Assembly: GCA_022495005.1 (NCBI GenBank) | Contig: JAGYXB010000612.1 | Location: 620,001 to 684,000 of the forward strand | From: Rhyacophila brunnea | Taxonomy: Eukaryota; Arthropoda; Insecta; Trichoptera; Rhyacophilidae | Length of the DNA: 64,000 nucleotides | Direction: 5' to 3' | In this document: positions 32,999 to 44,599 of the stretch, piece after piece | How the letters are laid out: each line of letters starts with the position of its first letter | Position numbering within the stretch: position 1 is the first letter of the stretch | Notes under the pieces: model-generated | The model's input: the letters and a program-made list of their open reading frames with translations, nothing else | Database searches by the model: none | Told to the model about the DNA's origin: nothing | Translations under genes and position numbers: made by a program

Positions 32999-33194
32999 GA
33001 TTATTTTGTACAGTTCGGTTATGAGGAATACAGTGGAAAACACATTTTGAAAATACCCGATATACAGGATTATTTATTAGTTTAGGTTAGGTTAGGTTTG
33101 GTTAGGTTAACCTAACAAATAATCCAGTATATCGGGTATTTTCAAAATGTGTTTGCCGCTGTATTCCTCATAACCGAACTGTACCGATTATTTT
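32999..33194. mobile_element. 178-bp foldback element with 9-bp TSD and TTAGG loop
   Basis: The element 33008-33185 starts GTACAGTTCGGTTATGAGGA and ends with the inverse; arms are about 68 bp and nearly perfect. It is flanked by GATTATTTT at 32999-33007 and 33186-33194. A 9-bp duplication with long inverted ends fits the Mutator (MULE) superfamily. The loop holds ttaggttaggttaggtttggttaggtt, i.e. TTAGG-type units, the insect telomere motif. Confidence 0.85.
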
Positions 33195-33802
33195 ATTAAA
33201 CTACCATCAGTATACTGTTTTCAGACTTGTTACTGATGACCCAACATTATGATAAATGATATTTTAACAAAAATCGTCTGATTTAAATGATGTTACACAT
33301 ACCAAGGTGCACGTCATATAATCGATAAGAACTGAGTCTCTCCCACTGATGTGTTCTTTATACACTTTTACTCTAATATCATGACCTAGGTACTCCATTT
33401 CGATAATTACGCCCATGTATTTTACTCGCCTTATTTCCTAAGTAGGTTAGATATTACATACTATTTAATATTAAATCTCACGTGCGGCTAACATTAAAAA
33501 CAAATTTTGTCACCTGGGCGTATGGAATTCGCGAAAGATTTCGGATAGTAATTAATCAGCGTGTAAAACGAAGCAGTGAACAAGAAAAAAAAAGTGCACG
33601 TTTGACCCCAAACTATCAAAACCAATAAATCAAATTGGCTGACCTTACCTGATCGAAGAGATAACAATATAAGCATTGATATAGTTTTTTTTACTGATCT
33701 GTTTTTAAAGAATATAATATATATATGCAGATATACTATCCCAGATTGTGGAAAAAATATATAAATCCATTTTATCAAAATATAGCTGTTGTAATATATT
33801 AC
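33195..33802. other. no recognisable feature
   Basis: AT-rich. The 94-codon minus frame at 33494-33778 is hydrophobic and low-complexity and lacks a recognisable domain, so it is not called. Confidence 0.35.
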
Positions 33803-34285
33803 TTTTACAACGTTTTTATTAGGTCGTATTCTTATTTTTCCGGTGGTTGTTTATCCAGTACAAATCCTGCAATCAATTTTTAACTAACTTCCCGACTAGC
33901 TAGACATTTGAAACTTTTAGAATATATCAGAACACGATGCTAATCCATTTTTTAATACTTTTAGCCATCTTTAAGTAGAATTGAATTCATTTTCAGTTAA
34001 TTCTGTTTAGTATGAAAAGTTATTTCGGAAGAAATCCGTAATCCAATCCACTATTATTGGTTGCTAGAGGTCTGCGGTCCTAGCAACTAAATTATTAATA
34101 TAAACGTGCGTTACTATGGAAATCAATATGACATGTCAATATGACATGTCAAAATGACATTTCAGTATTATTTCTATCAAGAACATTTTTTTTGATCGTT
34201 AAAGCTAGTCAAGTGAAGTTTATATGATTCAACAGAAAATTTAAAAACGTTATATATAAAAAGTTCTTTTTATCTTGTAATTATT
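33803..34285 (+). mobile_element. family A repeat, copy 5
   Basis: Complete forward copy. It carries two full TGACATGTCA units in tandem (about 34128-34156) before the atgacatttcag unit, the largest array among the copies. The GTTGCTA...TAGCAAC stem is kept with a different loop. Confidence 0.87.
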
Positions 34286-34289
34286 ATTA

Positions 34290-34900
34290 TTTATGTTTCA
34301 GTCGAGTCCGTGGAAAATAATATGATCTGATAAACTTTTTTCGGCCCACGCCTTTATCACTGTCTACAACATTGGCTTCTTACATTTCATCTTCAATTTT
34401 GTTTTCAACTTTCAATTCCGCTTCTCAACATCGAGTAGTATCCACACTCAAGAATTTTGATTAATTACATTCGGTTTTTCACCAGAGTAAACTTTTAACT
34501 TCACTTCGTTATATTATCCTCAGAATTGGTTATTCCTGTTCAAATACGGTGTATCGTCCTCCAAATCATAAAGTACAGTATAACCACAAGCGATACCTTT
34601 CCACAAGCGATGTATAGTAAGTAAGTTTTGCCTGAATGCCGGTCGTGATTGCGAAATAATACAATGATTTATTATTATATCCCACACCAAAGAAACCTCT
34701 TTCATACCCAATCGCCTCCCTTCGCTACATGCGCAAAACGTCGAAGCGCACTAATGCAATAATATTTAAGTTTCATTATTTCGATAAGTAGATCGACAAC
34801 GCCATGTTATTTTTACATTTCTATTTGAAAACTGCCTGTGTGGAATCTATTAGTGGTGGTTTCAGGGCGACAGCATAATTAATAAAATAGTTTTTAATTA
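34290..34900. other. no recognisable feature
   Basis: No repeat partner or domain. The minus frame 34520-34711 is not convincing. Confidence 0.35.
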
Positions 34901-34902
34901 AT

Positions 34903-35168
34903 GTGAAAACCCTTATAGAGTTCGCTAAAGGCGTCGTATGGAAATGGACTGGACACATAGCTCGAAGAAGGGACAATTGTTGGACAAATCTAGTCATCCA
35001 GTGGTACCCAAGAGGTACAAAACGTCCGCAAGGTAGACCTAGAGGCCGCTGGATTGATGAAATGATAAAGTTCTGTGGAAGTATGTGGCAATGCAACGCA
35101 CAGGACCGAGAGAAGTGGAATCAGTTTGGAGAGGTCTTCATCCAGCAGTGGATAGATTGATGATGATG
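34903..35168 (+). pseudogene. LINE C-terminal fragment, open frame
   Basis: The 85-codon frame 34903-35160 contains KWTGHIARRRDNCWTN, VIQWYPRGTKRPQGRPRGRW, IDEMIKFCGSMWQCNAQDRE and KWNQFGEVFIQQWID before TGA, then a tgatgatgatgaaa tail. WxGHxARR...W...V..W.PRG....GRP..RW.D.......W...AQDR..W....E...QQW is the last module of insect endonuclease/reverse-transcriptase LINEs. It is the best preserved member of the family at 524-713; the frame is still open, so the copy is fairly young, but it is 5'-truncated. Confidence 0.9.
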
Positions 35169-35169
35169 A

Positions 35170-35393
35170 AAACCCTATGATATATGTGTGCCGTACAACT
35201 CTTATTGAAGTAAGAAGCTCGTAAACCTACCTGCCTATCACTATCATTTTAATATTATGCTAAGAATCAATGGAAAGTGTTCTAATTCAATCTAATTGGA
35301 ACATCATTGACTACAAATAAATGGGACGTGCTTTTAAAATTCGTACAAATCACCGCTCGATGAAATGCTAGTCAAAGAAAATGTCATTCGTTC
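35170..35393. other. unassigned spacer
   Basis: Nothing recognised. Confidence 0.3.
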
Positions 35394-35397
35394 TTTA

Positions 35398-35760
35398 GGC
35401 TATACCTCAGCTGAGGCAGGTCTAAAAAAATCGTAAATAGGCGATGCGCGGTTTGTGCAAATGACGCGAGCCGAAGGAAATATAATTTGTCATAAAAATT
35501 CAACATGCGTCCTTTTTATGTTATGTTTATTATTATATTCGTAATAATAATAGTATATTCATTGACATATTTTCCTTTTCAAGTACATGCGGAACGTTTT
35601 TTAATCATCTTTACACGATTTAAGAATATATTCCTCCAACGCCATCACAAAACAAATTGACGTGCAAACAGGTCGACTATCGCTCTCCGAATGGCAACGC
35701 GGCCGAAATTTCGTTCCACATACAGTTGAAAATTATTTGCCGTTTCACTTATGTATGCTC
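35398..35760 (+). mobile_element. family B TTAA element, copy 4
   Basis: Complete 363-bp copy from GGCTATACCTCAGCTGAGG to cacttatgtatgctc. TTTA (35394-35397) precedes and TTAA (35761-35764) follows, consistent with a TTAA duplication carrying one substitution. Confidence 0.92.
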
Positions 35761-35764
35761 TTAA

Positions 35765-36087
35765 TACTTTTCCACCATCTGAAATGGGTATAAACGTTCT
35801 CGGTCATAATTTATTCGTAAAAATATCATATGAACGGTGATGTGCTGTGGGGTAGGAAGACCACGCATTGCATAGGGGTGGCTAATTATAAAAAGCGGCG
35901 AATGAAGGAACGAATACAAATAATTTCACAACTTTTGAGATCAGTGGACTCGGTGGAGGTTTCCCATGAAGCAAACGATGTTGTCACTGTCTTCGTTAGA
36001 ATGAATCGACATCTTAAAGTTTAAAAACAATAATCGAACCATAAAAAATCCTGACTGCCATTGTAATACACATTATTGAAATGGCGG
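35765..36087. other. no gene; short open frame not supported
   Basis: A 64-codon plus-strand frame (35830-36024) has no recognised domain or repeat partner. It is left as unassigned. Confidence 0.3.
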
Positions 36088-36260
36088 TTTATTCTTCTTC
36101 TTATTGTGCCATCCCCTAGCGGAGGTCGGCCACCATCAAGGCGATCTTAGCTTTGTTGTCTGCTACCCGGAACAGTTCAGTGGAGCTGCACTCGTACCAA
36201 TCACGGAGGCCACGAAATCCGGTTTATTGCTTAGGCAAAATTTTCACAAGGGTGCCTCCA
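36088..36260 (-). pseudogene. LINE C-terminal remnant, minus strand
   Basis: The minus strand reads WYECSSTELFRVADNKAKIA then LMVADLR, stop, and a gaagaagaa tail. TELFR.AD.......MVADLR is a LINE tail type distinct from the other remnants. Short and decayed. Confidence 0.6.
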
Positions 36261-36470
36261 AACCTGTCAGCGCCACATACCTACACATACCTAACACCGC
36301 CACTGTGAGGGTAGATTTTGTGGAAATGGTCTATTTCTCAGCGGATGGTGTGTGTACGTGTGTCAATTTTAGATTTTTTTTTGATTTAGTCTGTTTAACA
36401 TAGCCGAAAATAAATAATAGAATATATAAGTAGGTAGGTACCTAACGAATTTTCATACGGTTTGATACTA

Positions 36471-36961
36471 ATTAATTACAAGATAAAAAGAACTTTTTAT
36501 ATACAACGTTTTTAAATTTTCTGTTGAATCATATAAACTTGACAATTATATGTATTAATAATTTAGGACAAAGAAGGCAATTGTCAACAAATCATTTTTT
36601 TGCTATTTTGCTACAGACAAACAAATATAGAATACTGAAATGTCATTTTGACTTCCATAGTAACGCACGTATATATAAATAATTTGGTTGCTAGGACCAT
36701 CCCCTTAGCAACCAATGGGATTACGGATTTCTTCCGAAATAACTTTTCATACAAAACAGAGTTAACTGAAAATGAATTCAATTCTAATTAAATATGGCTA
36801 AAAGTATTAAAAGAATGCATTGGCATCGTGTTATGATATATTCTAAAAGTTTAAAATGTCTAGCTAGTCGGGAAGTTAGTTAAAAATCGATTGCAAGATT
36901 TGTACTGGGTAAACAACCACCGGACAAACAAGAATACGAGATAAGAAAAACGTGGTAAAAT
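36471..36961 (-). mobile_element. family A repeat, copy 6
   Basis: Complete reversed copy with ATTACAAGATAAAAAGAAC at the left and AACGTGGTAAAA at the right. About 36539-36592 a 54-bp segment bounded by TTGACAATT and AATTGTCAA replaces part of the right half, a possible micro-insertion. No TGACATGTCA unit remains. Confidence 0.85.
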
Positions 36962-36991
36962 TAAAAAGCGCGATATTCTAAGTCTGCTTAA

Positions 36992-37020
36992 AGGCGGCAC
37001 TTTGCCTGGGGACGACACTG
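36992..37020 (+). repeat. family C terminal fragment
   Basis: GGCGGCACTTTGCCTGGGGA CGACACTG resembles the right end of family C elements (ggcggcattttgtctaggga, then CGTCACTG). It is a solitary end. Confidence 0.5.
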
Positions 37021-37022
37021 CT

Positions 37023-39090
37023 TAATATGAGAAACCACAGCTAGCTTTACAAAACTAATTGAAAATAGTATTAAAAATTGTCTTAGCGTATTCTTTTTTA
37101 GTGCTTTCAGTCGAATTGATCTATCAATTTTTATTACAGTTTAACCTATTGGTAAGATTGTCATTTTGAATCAATCACGATCAAATTTGCGCATGCATGC
37201 ATAAATAATTCATAATAATGTTTTTAATCATAACAATAAAAACAATGCCTCTAAAAAAGTAGTTAACAGCTGAAACAATTGTATGAACTATAGATAAACT
37301 ATCAGCGAATGATTAACGTATAAGAAAAAGCTACTCGAAAATATAACAATGAAATGGTGTATACAGAAAGACTGTTTCTCCAAAAGCTTAACCACCGATT
37401 TAAATATCACCATCAAAATTGTTTTATATTTTTCACGCATGCATTGAGTTAAAAATAAGCCCTGCATTAGGGTTACAAGCATAAAATAATATGGTTTATT
37501 CAATAAAGCACCATTATCTATTGGTTTCACTTAAAAATATTTTTTAGTGGAAATATGACAGAAGTCAAAGAAAAGGTGAACCAATTTTGTATTGTTATCG
37601 AAATATATAACAATAATAGTTATGACATTCTTTACTTTCCAAATATTACAAAATCCTAATATTTATTGACATGGAAGAAAATTGCAATTTTTTTCATCGA
37701 AAAGTTCATTTTACGTTTATAATAATATCTAAGGCTATTATCGCAGTAATTCTCGTAAAAGATGTCATAGTGACTTCAGAACAGTTTTTTAAAGACTTCC
37801 GTAAAGAAGTCCGTGTATAAAACTAGGAAAAGAGATCGTTAAAATAACTGATTTTGACTGCAAGAGATTATATTGAAAAACATAAATGTTTTCAACTAGG
37901 TATTATACTATTTTGTTTATTTTCGTGGCTATGAAATTTCAGCCTAGCTTCATCAGTTTTATGACAAAACGGTGTGATAAACCGATCTTATTATGATGTG
38001 GTTAAATTCTAGTAAAACCACTGTCATCATCAACCTGCATCCAATAAGTCTCCTCTTTACTTGTATTGTATCCTCCAGGTGTTTGTTCCCGGCTACTCTA
38101 GTAACCTAGTTTACACCTTCCAATCACCGAAGTGACCGAGCTTGCTAGCCTGGATATCCTTGACGGTTGTACTGATAACATCGCCTGACTATTCTTGGTA
38201 AATGACCTGCCTATAGGAGTCTACCAACTTTACACATATTCAGATACCTATATATTATGTAAGACTATTTTTAATAATGACTATACATGCTAGTGTGGGT
38301 TCCGGCCGTTCCCAACATTTCTTTCCATCATCGCCTTTCTATATCACTGGAAAGTACCTGTTGGGTATGCCGGGAATCTGGAGAGATTTTTGTACTCTTT
38401 CTAATCACTGGACTCCTGGTCTCCTGACGCGTCGTCGTTCCTTTGATTTTGTCTACGTTTCCCACTTTGACGCTGTATTGTTTATAATTTCTATCTTTAT
38501 AAGAATTTAGACTGTACATAATATAAGGTTTTATTTATAGACTATTAAACGTTTTTAAAATTCTTCCTAGATCCCCTTTCTGCATACATCGATTCTTCAT
38601 CGTGATTCAGCCGACCTTTACTATTTCAGTCAATTACTATACGAAAAGGTCGGGCTAACAGAGATTAGTTTTTTTTAATACGTAAATGGTGTTGTACACC
38701 TACCATTTTAGCAAATGTCTGAATGACCATTGTGATCCGATTCAGGCTATAAAAATAATGCCAACTTTGATCAAACTGACCTTAGACACGCCCAGACATA
38801 TACACCAACTATGGATTATGCAATATAGTAATAAAATTACACTTTGTGCTGACATGACAAATATTCATTGATGATAATCAATGTGGTCATTTTGTTTTTC
38901 AACAACCGGTTTTCATTTTCATTTCAACCAGTTTTAGGCGATATAACTTCTCACCAGGTAATTAGCCGTCAATCTTAACATGCAGTTACTTCTAAATAAT
39001 ATGCAATCATTTCACCTGTGCATTCCAACTATTAATATAGCAAAGCGAATAAATATGTTATAAGAGTTGTTTATTATACGTTTACTCAGT
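37023..39090. other. long stretch without a supported gene
   Basis: The first kilobase is AT-rich and featureless. From about 38030 to 38520 the DNA is GC-richer, with overlapping frames on both strands (38277-38510 plus, 38328-38519 minus). Neither shows a recognised domain or coding signature I trust. It could be an old LINE or a decayed exon. Confidence 0.35.
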
Positions 39091-39091
39091 G

Positions 39092-39425
39092 CCTTTCAGC
39101 GTGGGTCGATCCACTGCTGAATGAATGCCTCCACTCTTCTCGAACCCTAGTTCTTTACTGCCACGTACATCCGCTGAACTATATAAATTCGTCTAACCAT
39201 CTGGTTTTCGAGCGTCAATGTGGACGTTTAGTGCTCCTTATGTACCACTGTATAACGACATTTTTTCAAAGGTTATTCACTCGCCGAGCGACATTGCTAT
39301 TTAATCTGCTAAGGGACCTCTATCACATCGCGCACTTTGTCTCCTTCCTTGTCCACTGCTTTATTTTGTGATATTCTTGCGTTATGCCCAACATGAACCT
39401 TCCCATGCTATGTTACGCTACTCGT
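39092..39425 (-). pseudogene. LINE C-terminal remnant, minus strand
   Basis: Colinear with 55203-55580: ggtcgatccactgctgaatgaatgcctcc, the tgccacgtacatccgctgaac block, tgtaccactgtataacgaca, ctatcacatcgcgcactttgtc and the ttgcgttatgcccaacatgaacc block. On the minus strand this encodes the MLG..R.DR...VR......DV....WAGHI module, with many stops. Confidence 0.75.
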
Positions 39426-39597
39426 ACAAAGAGCCCATACATGCATTATAATGAAGAAAAAGCGATAAATTAAAATGTAGAACATAGGTACCATATCTAT
39501 ATCTAAGAGCTATGGTTTTGAAATCAAAGGTTGCTTTAACATCGTTTTACCTCGGGTTTATCAATAATATGTTTCTATATTTTCTCCATAGTTCCGA

Positions 39598-39762
39598 CAT
39601 CGTACTATCGAAACATCGTAAACATCCCACCTTAAAAATTGCGCAATTCTCGGCTCTGTAAACAAATGAAACATCTCTATATTGTAGCAGGTTCACCAGA
39701 CGCCATTTTATTCTACGGCTTCGAAAATTCTTCTCAGGATCGTCCTCTTGAAAATACCAAAT
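39598..39762 (-). pseudogene. second LINE remnant, minus strand
   Basis: The minus strand in one frame reads GIFKRTILRRIFEAVE, stop, NGVW, stop, TCYNIEMFHLFTEPRIAQFL RWDV. The ILRRIF..VE.NGVW...YN.E...L..EP.IA..+R module matches insect LINE polyproteins, the same type as 8884-9262. Two in-frame stops in 55 codons. Confidence 0.8.
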
Positions 39763-39984
39763 AATGTCCTCTAATCATTTATTGTAAATATCCAACATGT
39801 TATGCCATGATGGTCTGATAAGCATCTTGTAGATATAACCGATAATTCATCATTCTTATGAGCTACCTTAACTTTATGTTTTTTACGCGTTACAAATCGC
39901 ACATAGTGATAAAGTCTATCTACTGTTTCAAGAGTATAGTTATCAATAGCTGTCAACCAACCCATTCACAGGATCTGACCTCAT

Positions 39985-40135
39985 GAGTAGAGGTTGTGAT
40001 CAAGAAATCTCGTATCGAGAATTCTCGATATACAATCAGAAAATATGAAATCTCGAATCTTATATACTTAATAAGTTTTTCGATATTTCAAGAACTCAAG
40101 AAATCAAAAAACGATGTTCACTCGAAAAATAAGGA
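39985..40135 (+). repeat. short dispersed block shared with 27651
   Basis: TAGAGGTTGTGATCRAGAA begins both blocks, followed by clusters of tctcgat/atcgaga. The TAGAGG start suggests a hAT-like end, but no partner end or duplication was found. Confidence 0.35.
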
Positions 40136-40156
40136 CTTTTAACGTGCATAAATAAC

Positions 40157-40579
40157 TTATACCCCGTTTACACGTACGTGGCTTTACTAGTTGACAGTAA
40201 ATATTATCGCGTCCATAACAAGAATATGTATGGGTAAACATGTATTATCTTGCAGTTGGAAGCTTGCATGCATTAATCAAAAAAAGTTTGGAAGCTTCTG
40301 AATTATCATGATATTGTAGGGATTTTTTCGATCTGCGCCTGCGTAGTAGAACGATAGTGGCAAACCTGCCGGCCAAAAAATTAACTCTATCCGTTTTGAG
40401 GTTAACCGATTTTCACTACCTGTAAAATAGTACCATAAAATGACAACGTCTCGCTTACTCTTAATGAATGAAATTGTAGAGACAGTCAGTACTTTTACGT
40501 GTAAACAGTTATTGTCACGATAGTGTAAAATACGCACTATTGTTGCCAGTAAATCCATTCGCGTGTACAGGCGCTATTA
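40157..40579 (+). mobile_element. PIF/Harbinger-like element, copy 1, with TTA TSD
   Basis: The 417-bp element 40160-40576 begins TACCCCGTTTACACGTACGTGG-type sequence and ends CGCGTGTACAGGCGCTA, imperfect terminal repeats that also share TGG.TTTACT further in. TTA stands on both sides (40157-40159, 40577-40579). A 3-bp TWA duplication and GTTTACACG ends fit PIF/Harbinger. No transposase; the 93-codon minus frame inside is incidental. Confidence 0.75.
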
Positions 40580-41267
40580 TTTTATCAAATTATTTTCAGT
40601 TAAAAAATTATTTACATATAATTAAGGCCACCAAAAATAACCAAATCACCCACGAGGCATCATTGCTTTTTAATAGGCCGATTGAAAACGCTTGATACTA
40701 AGAACTCTAATGTTTTATTTGATTGACCTGAAATCATTTTTTTATAAGTTGACATAATAAAATTTACTTGACTAATCTTTATTGACACAATAATTCAACC
40801 AACTAATCACTTAACAACGTCAATATAAATGTCAGTTTTCAATGTAGTTTATTTGGAACAAGTCAATAGATAGAATCATTGCACATTTTTATTATGTTGA
40901 ACTGAAAAAATGGGAGGAAAACAACACTCTAGTTTGATTTAGATTTTGATATATTTTTTTTCTGTCCGTAGCTTGTCTTATTTTGACATCAGCTTTCTGA
41001 CACTGTCAAACTACACATCCAGGGAAAGCATTTCCTCCCCATTCTTTATCTCTTTATTTTTTCTTACTTGTATAATCGTTAGAAAGTTTTTATATATCCA
41101 AGTAAACTAATTTTCACTATTCTAGTAAGGGTTCTTTCAATAGCTAAGTTCATATTTTTTTGTGTAGAATAGCTTCGTTAATCACTTGCTCAGTTCAAGA
41201 TAATATTAACATTTTTAAAATTAAACTATTTTGTTTTTCATAAGATTTAAAAATGTAGCATTTAATG
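40580..41267. other. no recognisable feature
   Basis: AT-rich sequence; nothing recurrent or coding. Confidence 0.35.
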
Positions 41268-41942
41268 GACATAGGTAGGGATTGCAATACCGGTATTTCA
41301 AAACCGGTATTAAATTTTTTATCGATATCGAAATACCGGTTTCAAACGTGCAATATACCTGTATTTTCGGTATTAAGAAAGCATACGCGTTTACATGATT
41401 TTAATGAAAATGAATTTAATGTTATTTTTCATTACGTAATATTATAGTGTATACTAAATTTAATGTATAAGTTTATGCTGCCAAAATGCAAATATATTGA
41501 CTAAAACTAACAAAAGTTCTAATAACATTAAAACAAAATCCCTCAAATATATTTATAGAATGTTACATATTTCTTAAAAGAATAAATTCGTGGCAAATAT
41601 TTCCAATTATTCCATAATTATTCATCCAACGTTGATGTACATCCAAGAAACGTCGAATTTAAGAGGGATTTTCCTGTACCCGGACTAAATATTTGTAAAA
41701 ATTATCAGTTCTAAAATATATGATCAACACATATCCGTAAAGGTCAACATAATAAATGTAGGTAGGTTGCTATAAAATGGTGTTTTAAATATACTTTTAT
41801 ACCTAGTTATATTCATTGATAGGTACTTCGTTTTTCTATAATATGTTTTGACGAATACCGGCATTAATACCGGTATTCAATGAGAAATACCGAAATACCG
41901 GTATTGATATGTTCCTTCGGTATTGAAATCCCTAGACATAGG
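41268..41942. mobile_element. 659-bp hAT element with ACCGGTATT-rich ends and TSD
   Basis: The element 41276-41934 has ends TAGGGATTGCAATACCGGTA and GGTATTGAAATCCCTA, flanked by GACATAGG (41268-41275, 41935-41942). AATACCGGTATT palindromes are repeated several times at both subterminal regions. The 8-bp duplication and TAGGGATT ends point to hAT. The interior is AT-rich without a readable transposase. Confidence 0.92.
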
Positions 41943-43505
41943 TACATAATTTAAACACTATTGGATTACCTATTAGAAAAAATATTTATACATATATATC
42001 GTCACCTCAATACTACAACTAGATAACTTGATTTTCACTATTTTGTGTTAGCTATTTTGAATACTATTCTACATACCCTTCTCTACAGTATGATAAAACT
42101 GGGTAAGTCAGAAGTTAATGGGAATTGTATTAATTTTGTGTTTGAAAATATTAATAAAATATTAATATAACCTAACGTTAAAACCATAAATGCATTAAAT
42201 AAAAAAAATATTATATCTACAATATTGTTTCAAACAATCGAACATTATAATTGTCCCCAATTAGACGAGCACACTTTTCCATTTTTTGTTTTATATAATA
42301 ATTTTAACGTAGATTTAAGATAATCAAGTAAAGTTTAAATTTAATTTTCCCAACAATGACCAAATCAGAGGTATCTAGTTGTATTTATTGAGGTGACGAT
42401 AAGATGTACAAAACATCGTAGACATAAAAAATCAAACTTCAGGACGTTCACAACATGAGATTTACATTATAACAAATATTACTCTCACAAGAGAAAAGAA
42501 GGAAAAATAAAATACATAAATAATTGTATACAGTAAAATAAAATTTCTAAAACAAAATACACAGCACAACACTGAAAATGTCTGTCTTTGGGAAGCGCAT
42601 TAAATAGTATTATACCCCTCGCTAATGATGCCTAATAGGCTTGACACAAGAAAACAGTTCTGATCCAGAATAGGTGATGTTGGTAATTGACAAGCGCATA
42701 TAAATTTTATTCTTTAGGATGCCAGGATAAAACATTCTTCGAGATAGAAGGCAAAAATTTCTCAAGAGCTCAAGTGACCTACAAGATTCAAAGTGAGCAT
42801 GCCTCGTAGAAAGGCAGTCGGAAAGTAATTGTTTGACCAATTATTGAAGGGAAAATAATTCTATGTCTTTAAAATATACTTGTAAGAAACTCCATAAGGA
42901 CTCCGTAATATACCTAAGACACATACTATATTCACCTATTAACGAGGCGTAGAGTGTACGTATGATTTTAGGTTTCTTGCATGGTTTGGCTTATCACGTG
43001 ATGAATCCTAGAAGCTTACTTGCAAATTAAGAATTGAACATAAATGACACATATTATATTACATTTAGTCGATATTAATGCAATGAATAAAGAAAATTTC
43101 TCATCTATAACATAAGTAAGTACACGATGTGTTTTTACATTTAAACTTTTACGCTGTCCTGAATAATAATTGTTATTATAGAGTATGTTTTTTCGTTTTT
43201 TTATATATTAATTATGTAATACATATGATTGCAATATGTACAATTTGTGGTCTGTGATTATTCAATTTGGTCTAATAATTAAACTATTTGCTTTGGTCTG
43301 ATTTTATCCTGTAATACAACGTTGTAAATTTAACGAAAGTTTTATCGTTTTACGATACAATTTAAATTAACTCAGAAATTGAGGCAATAAAGCTGACTAA
43401 TAATAATTTGCTGGTCAAATTATTATTGATAGGCATTCAAATATAAAAAACTACTCTGTTGGTGGTACTGGATGAAATCAGCGCTTCTCAAACTGTATTT
43501 GCTAT
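41943..43505. other. no gene; possible hAT end at 43470
   Basis: Mostly AT-rich unique DNA. CAGCGCTTCTCAAACTGTAT at about 43470-43490 looks like a hAT left end but is cut by the SINE next to it. The minus frame 42622-42840 has no domain. Confidence 0.35.
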
Positions 43506-43755
43506 ATTATAATTTGAAAACACTTCTGAGAATATTATATTCTATACTATAATACTATATCCTAATAGGATCATATTATGGGCCTCCACAGAGTAGAGGT
43601 TTGTATTGAGAGATTTTGTTTTTTACGAGAAATGGATGTCAACCACTTGCTCAACCTATTAGGTCCATACCCTGACACATACAAATTGAAAAACAATATA
43701 TTGTGTACTTGCCAGACCCTGGATTCGAACCTGGGACCCACGGCGTTATAGTATA
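43506..43755 (-). mobile_element. SINE family D copy 3
   Basis: Minus strand: CCCAGGTTCGAATCCAGGG (B box), GTCTGGCAAGTACACAATAT, the body to 43558 and the first part of the tail (ctcagaagtgttttcaaatt). The A-box side of the head is replaced by tatatata sequence. Confidence 0.75.
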
Positions 43756-43779
43756 TATAACCAGTTATAGTATATATAA

Positions 43780-43935
43780 TATTATATAACCAGTAGAAAA
43801 AATCTTTTCGAAAAAAATACGACAGTCAGGAGGATTCCAACCTGCACCTATGTACTCTGACCACTAAGCTATATGTTTTCTATCTAATTGCGACGAAATC
43901 AATTAATTGATACAATACTTTCTGAAGCGCTTTCT
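43780..43935 (-). mobile_element. SINE family E copy 7
   Basis: Minus strand: ATAGCTTAGTGGTCAGAGTA (good A box), GCAGGTTGGAATCCTCCTGA (B box), CTGTCGTATTTTTTTCG. The tail is missing on its own side, but a plus-oriented tail piece lies at 44005-44055. Confidence 0.7.
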
Positions 43936-44004
43936 AAATTGCGTTACTTATTGCCAATTGGCTTTTAAATCAAAATATTGAATTACCTTAATTATTACTA
44001 AACA

Positions 44005-44056
44005 TTCTTAAATCTTGTAAATTATTCGCTGAATAACGAAAATAGTTTATTTTATT
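44005..44056 (+). repeat. SINE tail piece, plus orientation
   Basis: Aacattcttaaatcttgtaa attattcgctgaataacgaaaatagttt corresponds to the shared D/E tail, opposite in sense to the neighbouring SINE copy 7. Confidence 0.6.
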
Positions 44057-44183
44057 TACTATGTAATAATTACCTACCAACAAGAACAGGGAACCCATGT
44101 TTTAAAGATTATGTAAATTGACAACAATGAGTTTTTTTAGGTTTGAGGTACTCAAAACAGGCCAGATTGCAGTATTTATTTTT

Positions 44184-44594
44184 GGCCTAATCATGGCCCC
44201 CACAAGGGGGGCTGATAGGGCTCTAGCCTGGGGGCCCGGTGTGGCGAGTTAACCAGATAAGTGAGATAAACACATATCATAAATTTGCTGTAATAGTAAA
44301 AAAAGTCGCCTGCAACGCTATTGTCATTCAACAATATTTTTACACAGTTTCTGTATAATGTTTAATTGTGTATGGATACCTGACAACTCCATAATAATTA
44401 AAGTGGATGTAAGTATTAAAATATACAAAAAAAAAACACTAAATATACACATTCATTTTACTGCGTACACCATTTGGAAAACGCTAGGTACTGTAGAGAA
44501 TCACACTGCCTTTATCGTTAGAGATAGGTATAGGGGCCCGCCAAATATCCTAGCCTGAGGGCCCGCTTCAGGATGTGGGGGCCATGGGCCTAAT
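44184..44594 (-). mobile_element. 395-bp hAT MITE with perfect TIR and TSD
   Basis: The element 44192-44586 has perfect 13-bp ends CATGGCCCCCACA / TGTGGGGGCCATG, flanked by GGCCTAAT (44184-44191, 44587-44594). Both subterminal regions match the 1.9-kb hAT at 29385-31306, so it is an internally deleted relative. It provides the reference for the empty site of the 1.5-kb inner insertion. Confidence 0.95.
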
Positions 44595-44599
44595 ACACA

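Noticed and set aside
33065..33125. A true telomere or chromosome end
   Set aside because: Only a handful of TTAGG-type units, enclosed in a hairpin with target duplications and flanked by ordinary sequence.
33494..33778. 94-codon minus-strand open frame as a possible membrane protein gene
   Set aside because: Hydrophobic content follows from AT-rich, phenylalanine/isoleucine-biased codons; there is no domain, partner exon or start context that supports a gene.
36104..36403. 99-codon plus-strand frame, the longest in the window
   Set aside because: It overlaps a minus-strand LINE tail (TELFRVADN...MVADLR) and runs antisense to it, so its openness is incidental.
38277..38519. GC-richer block with frames on both strands as a host exon
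   Set aside because: No recognised domain on either strand and no splice-supported neighbours; left as unassigned.
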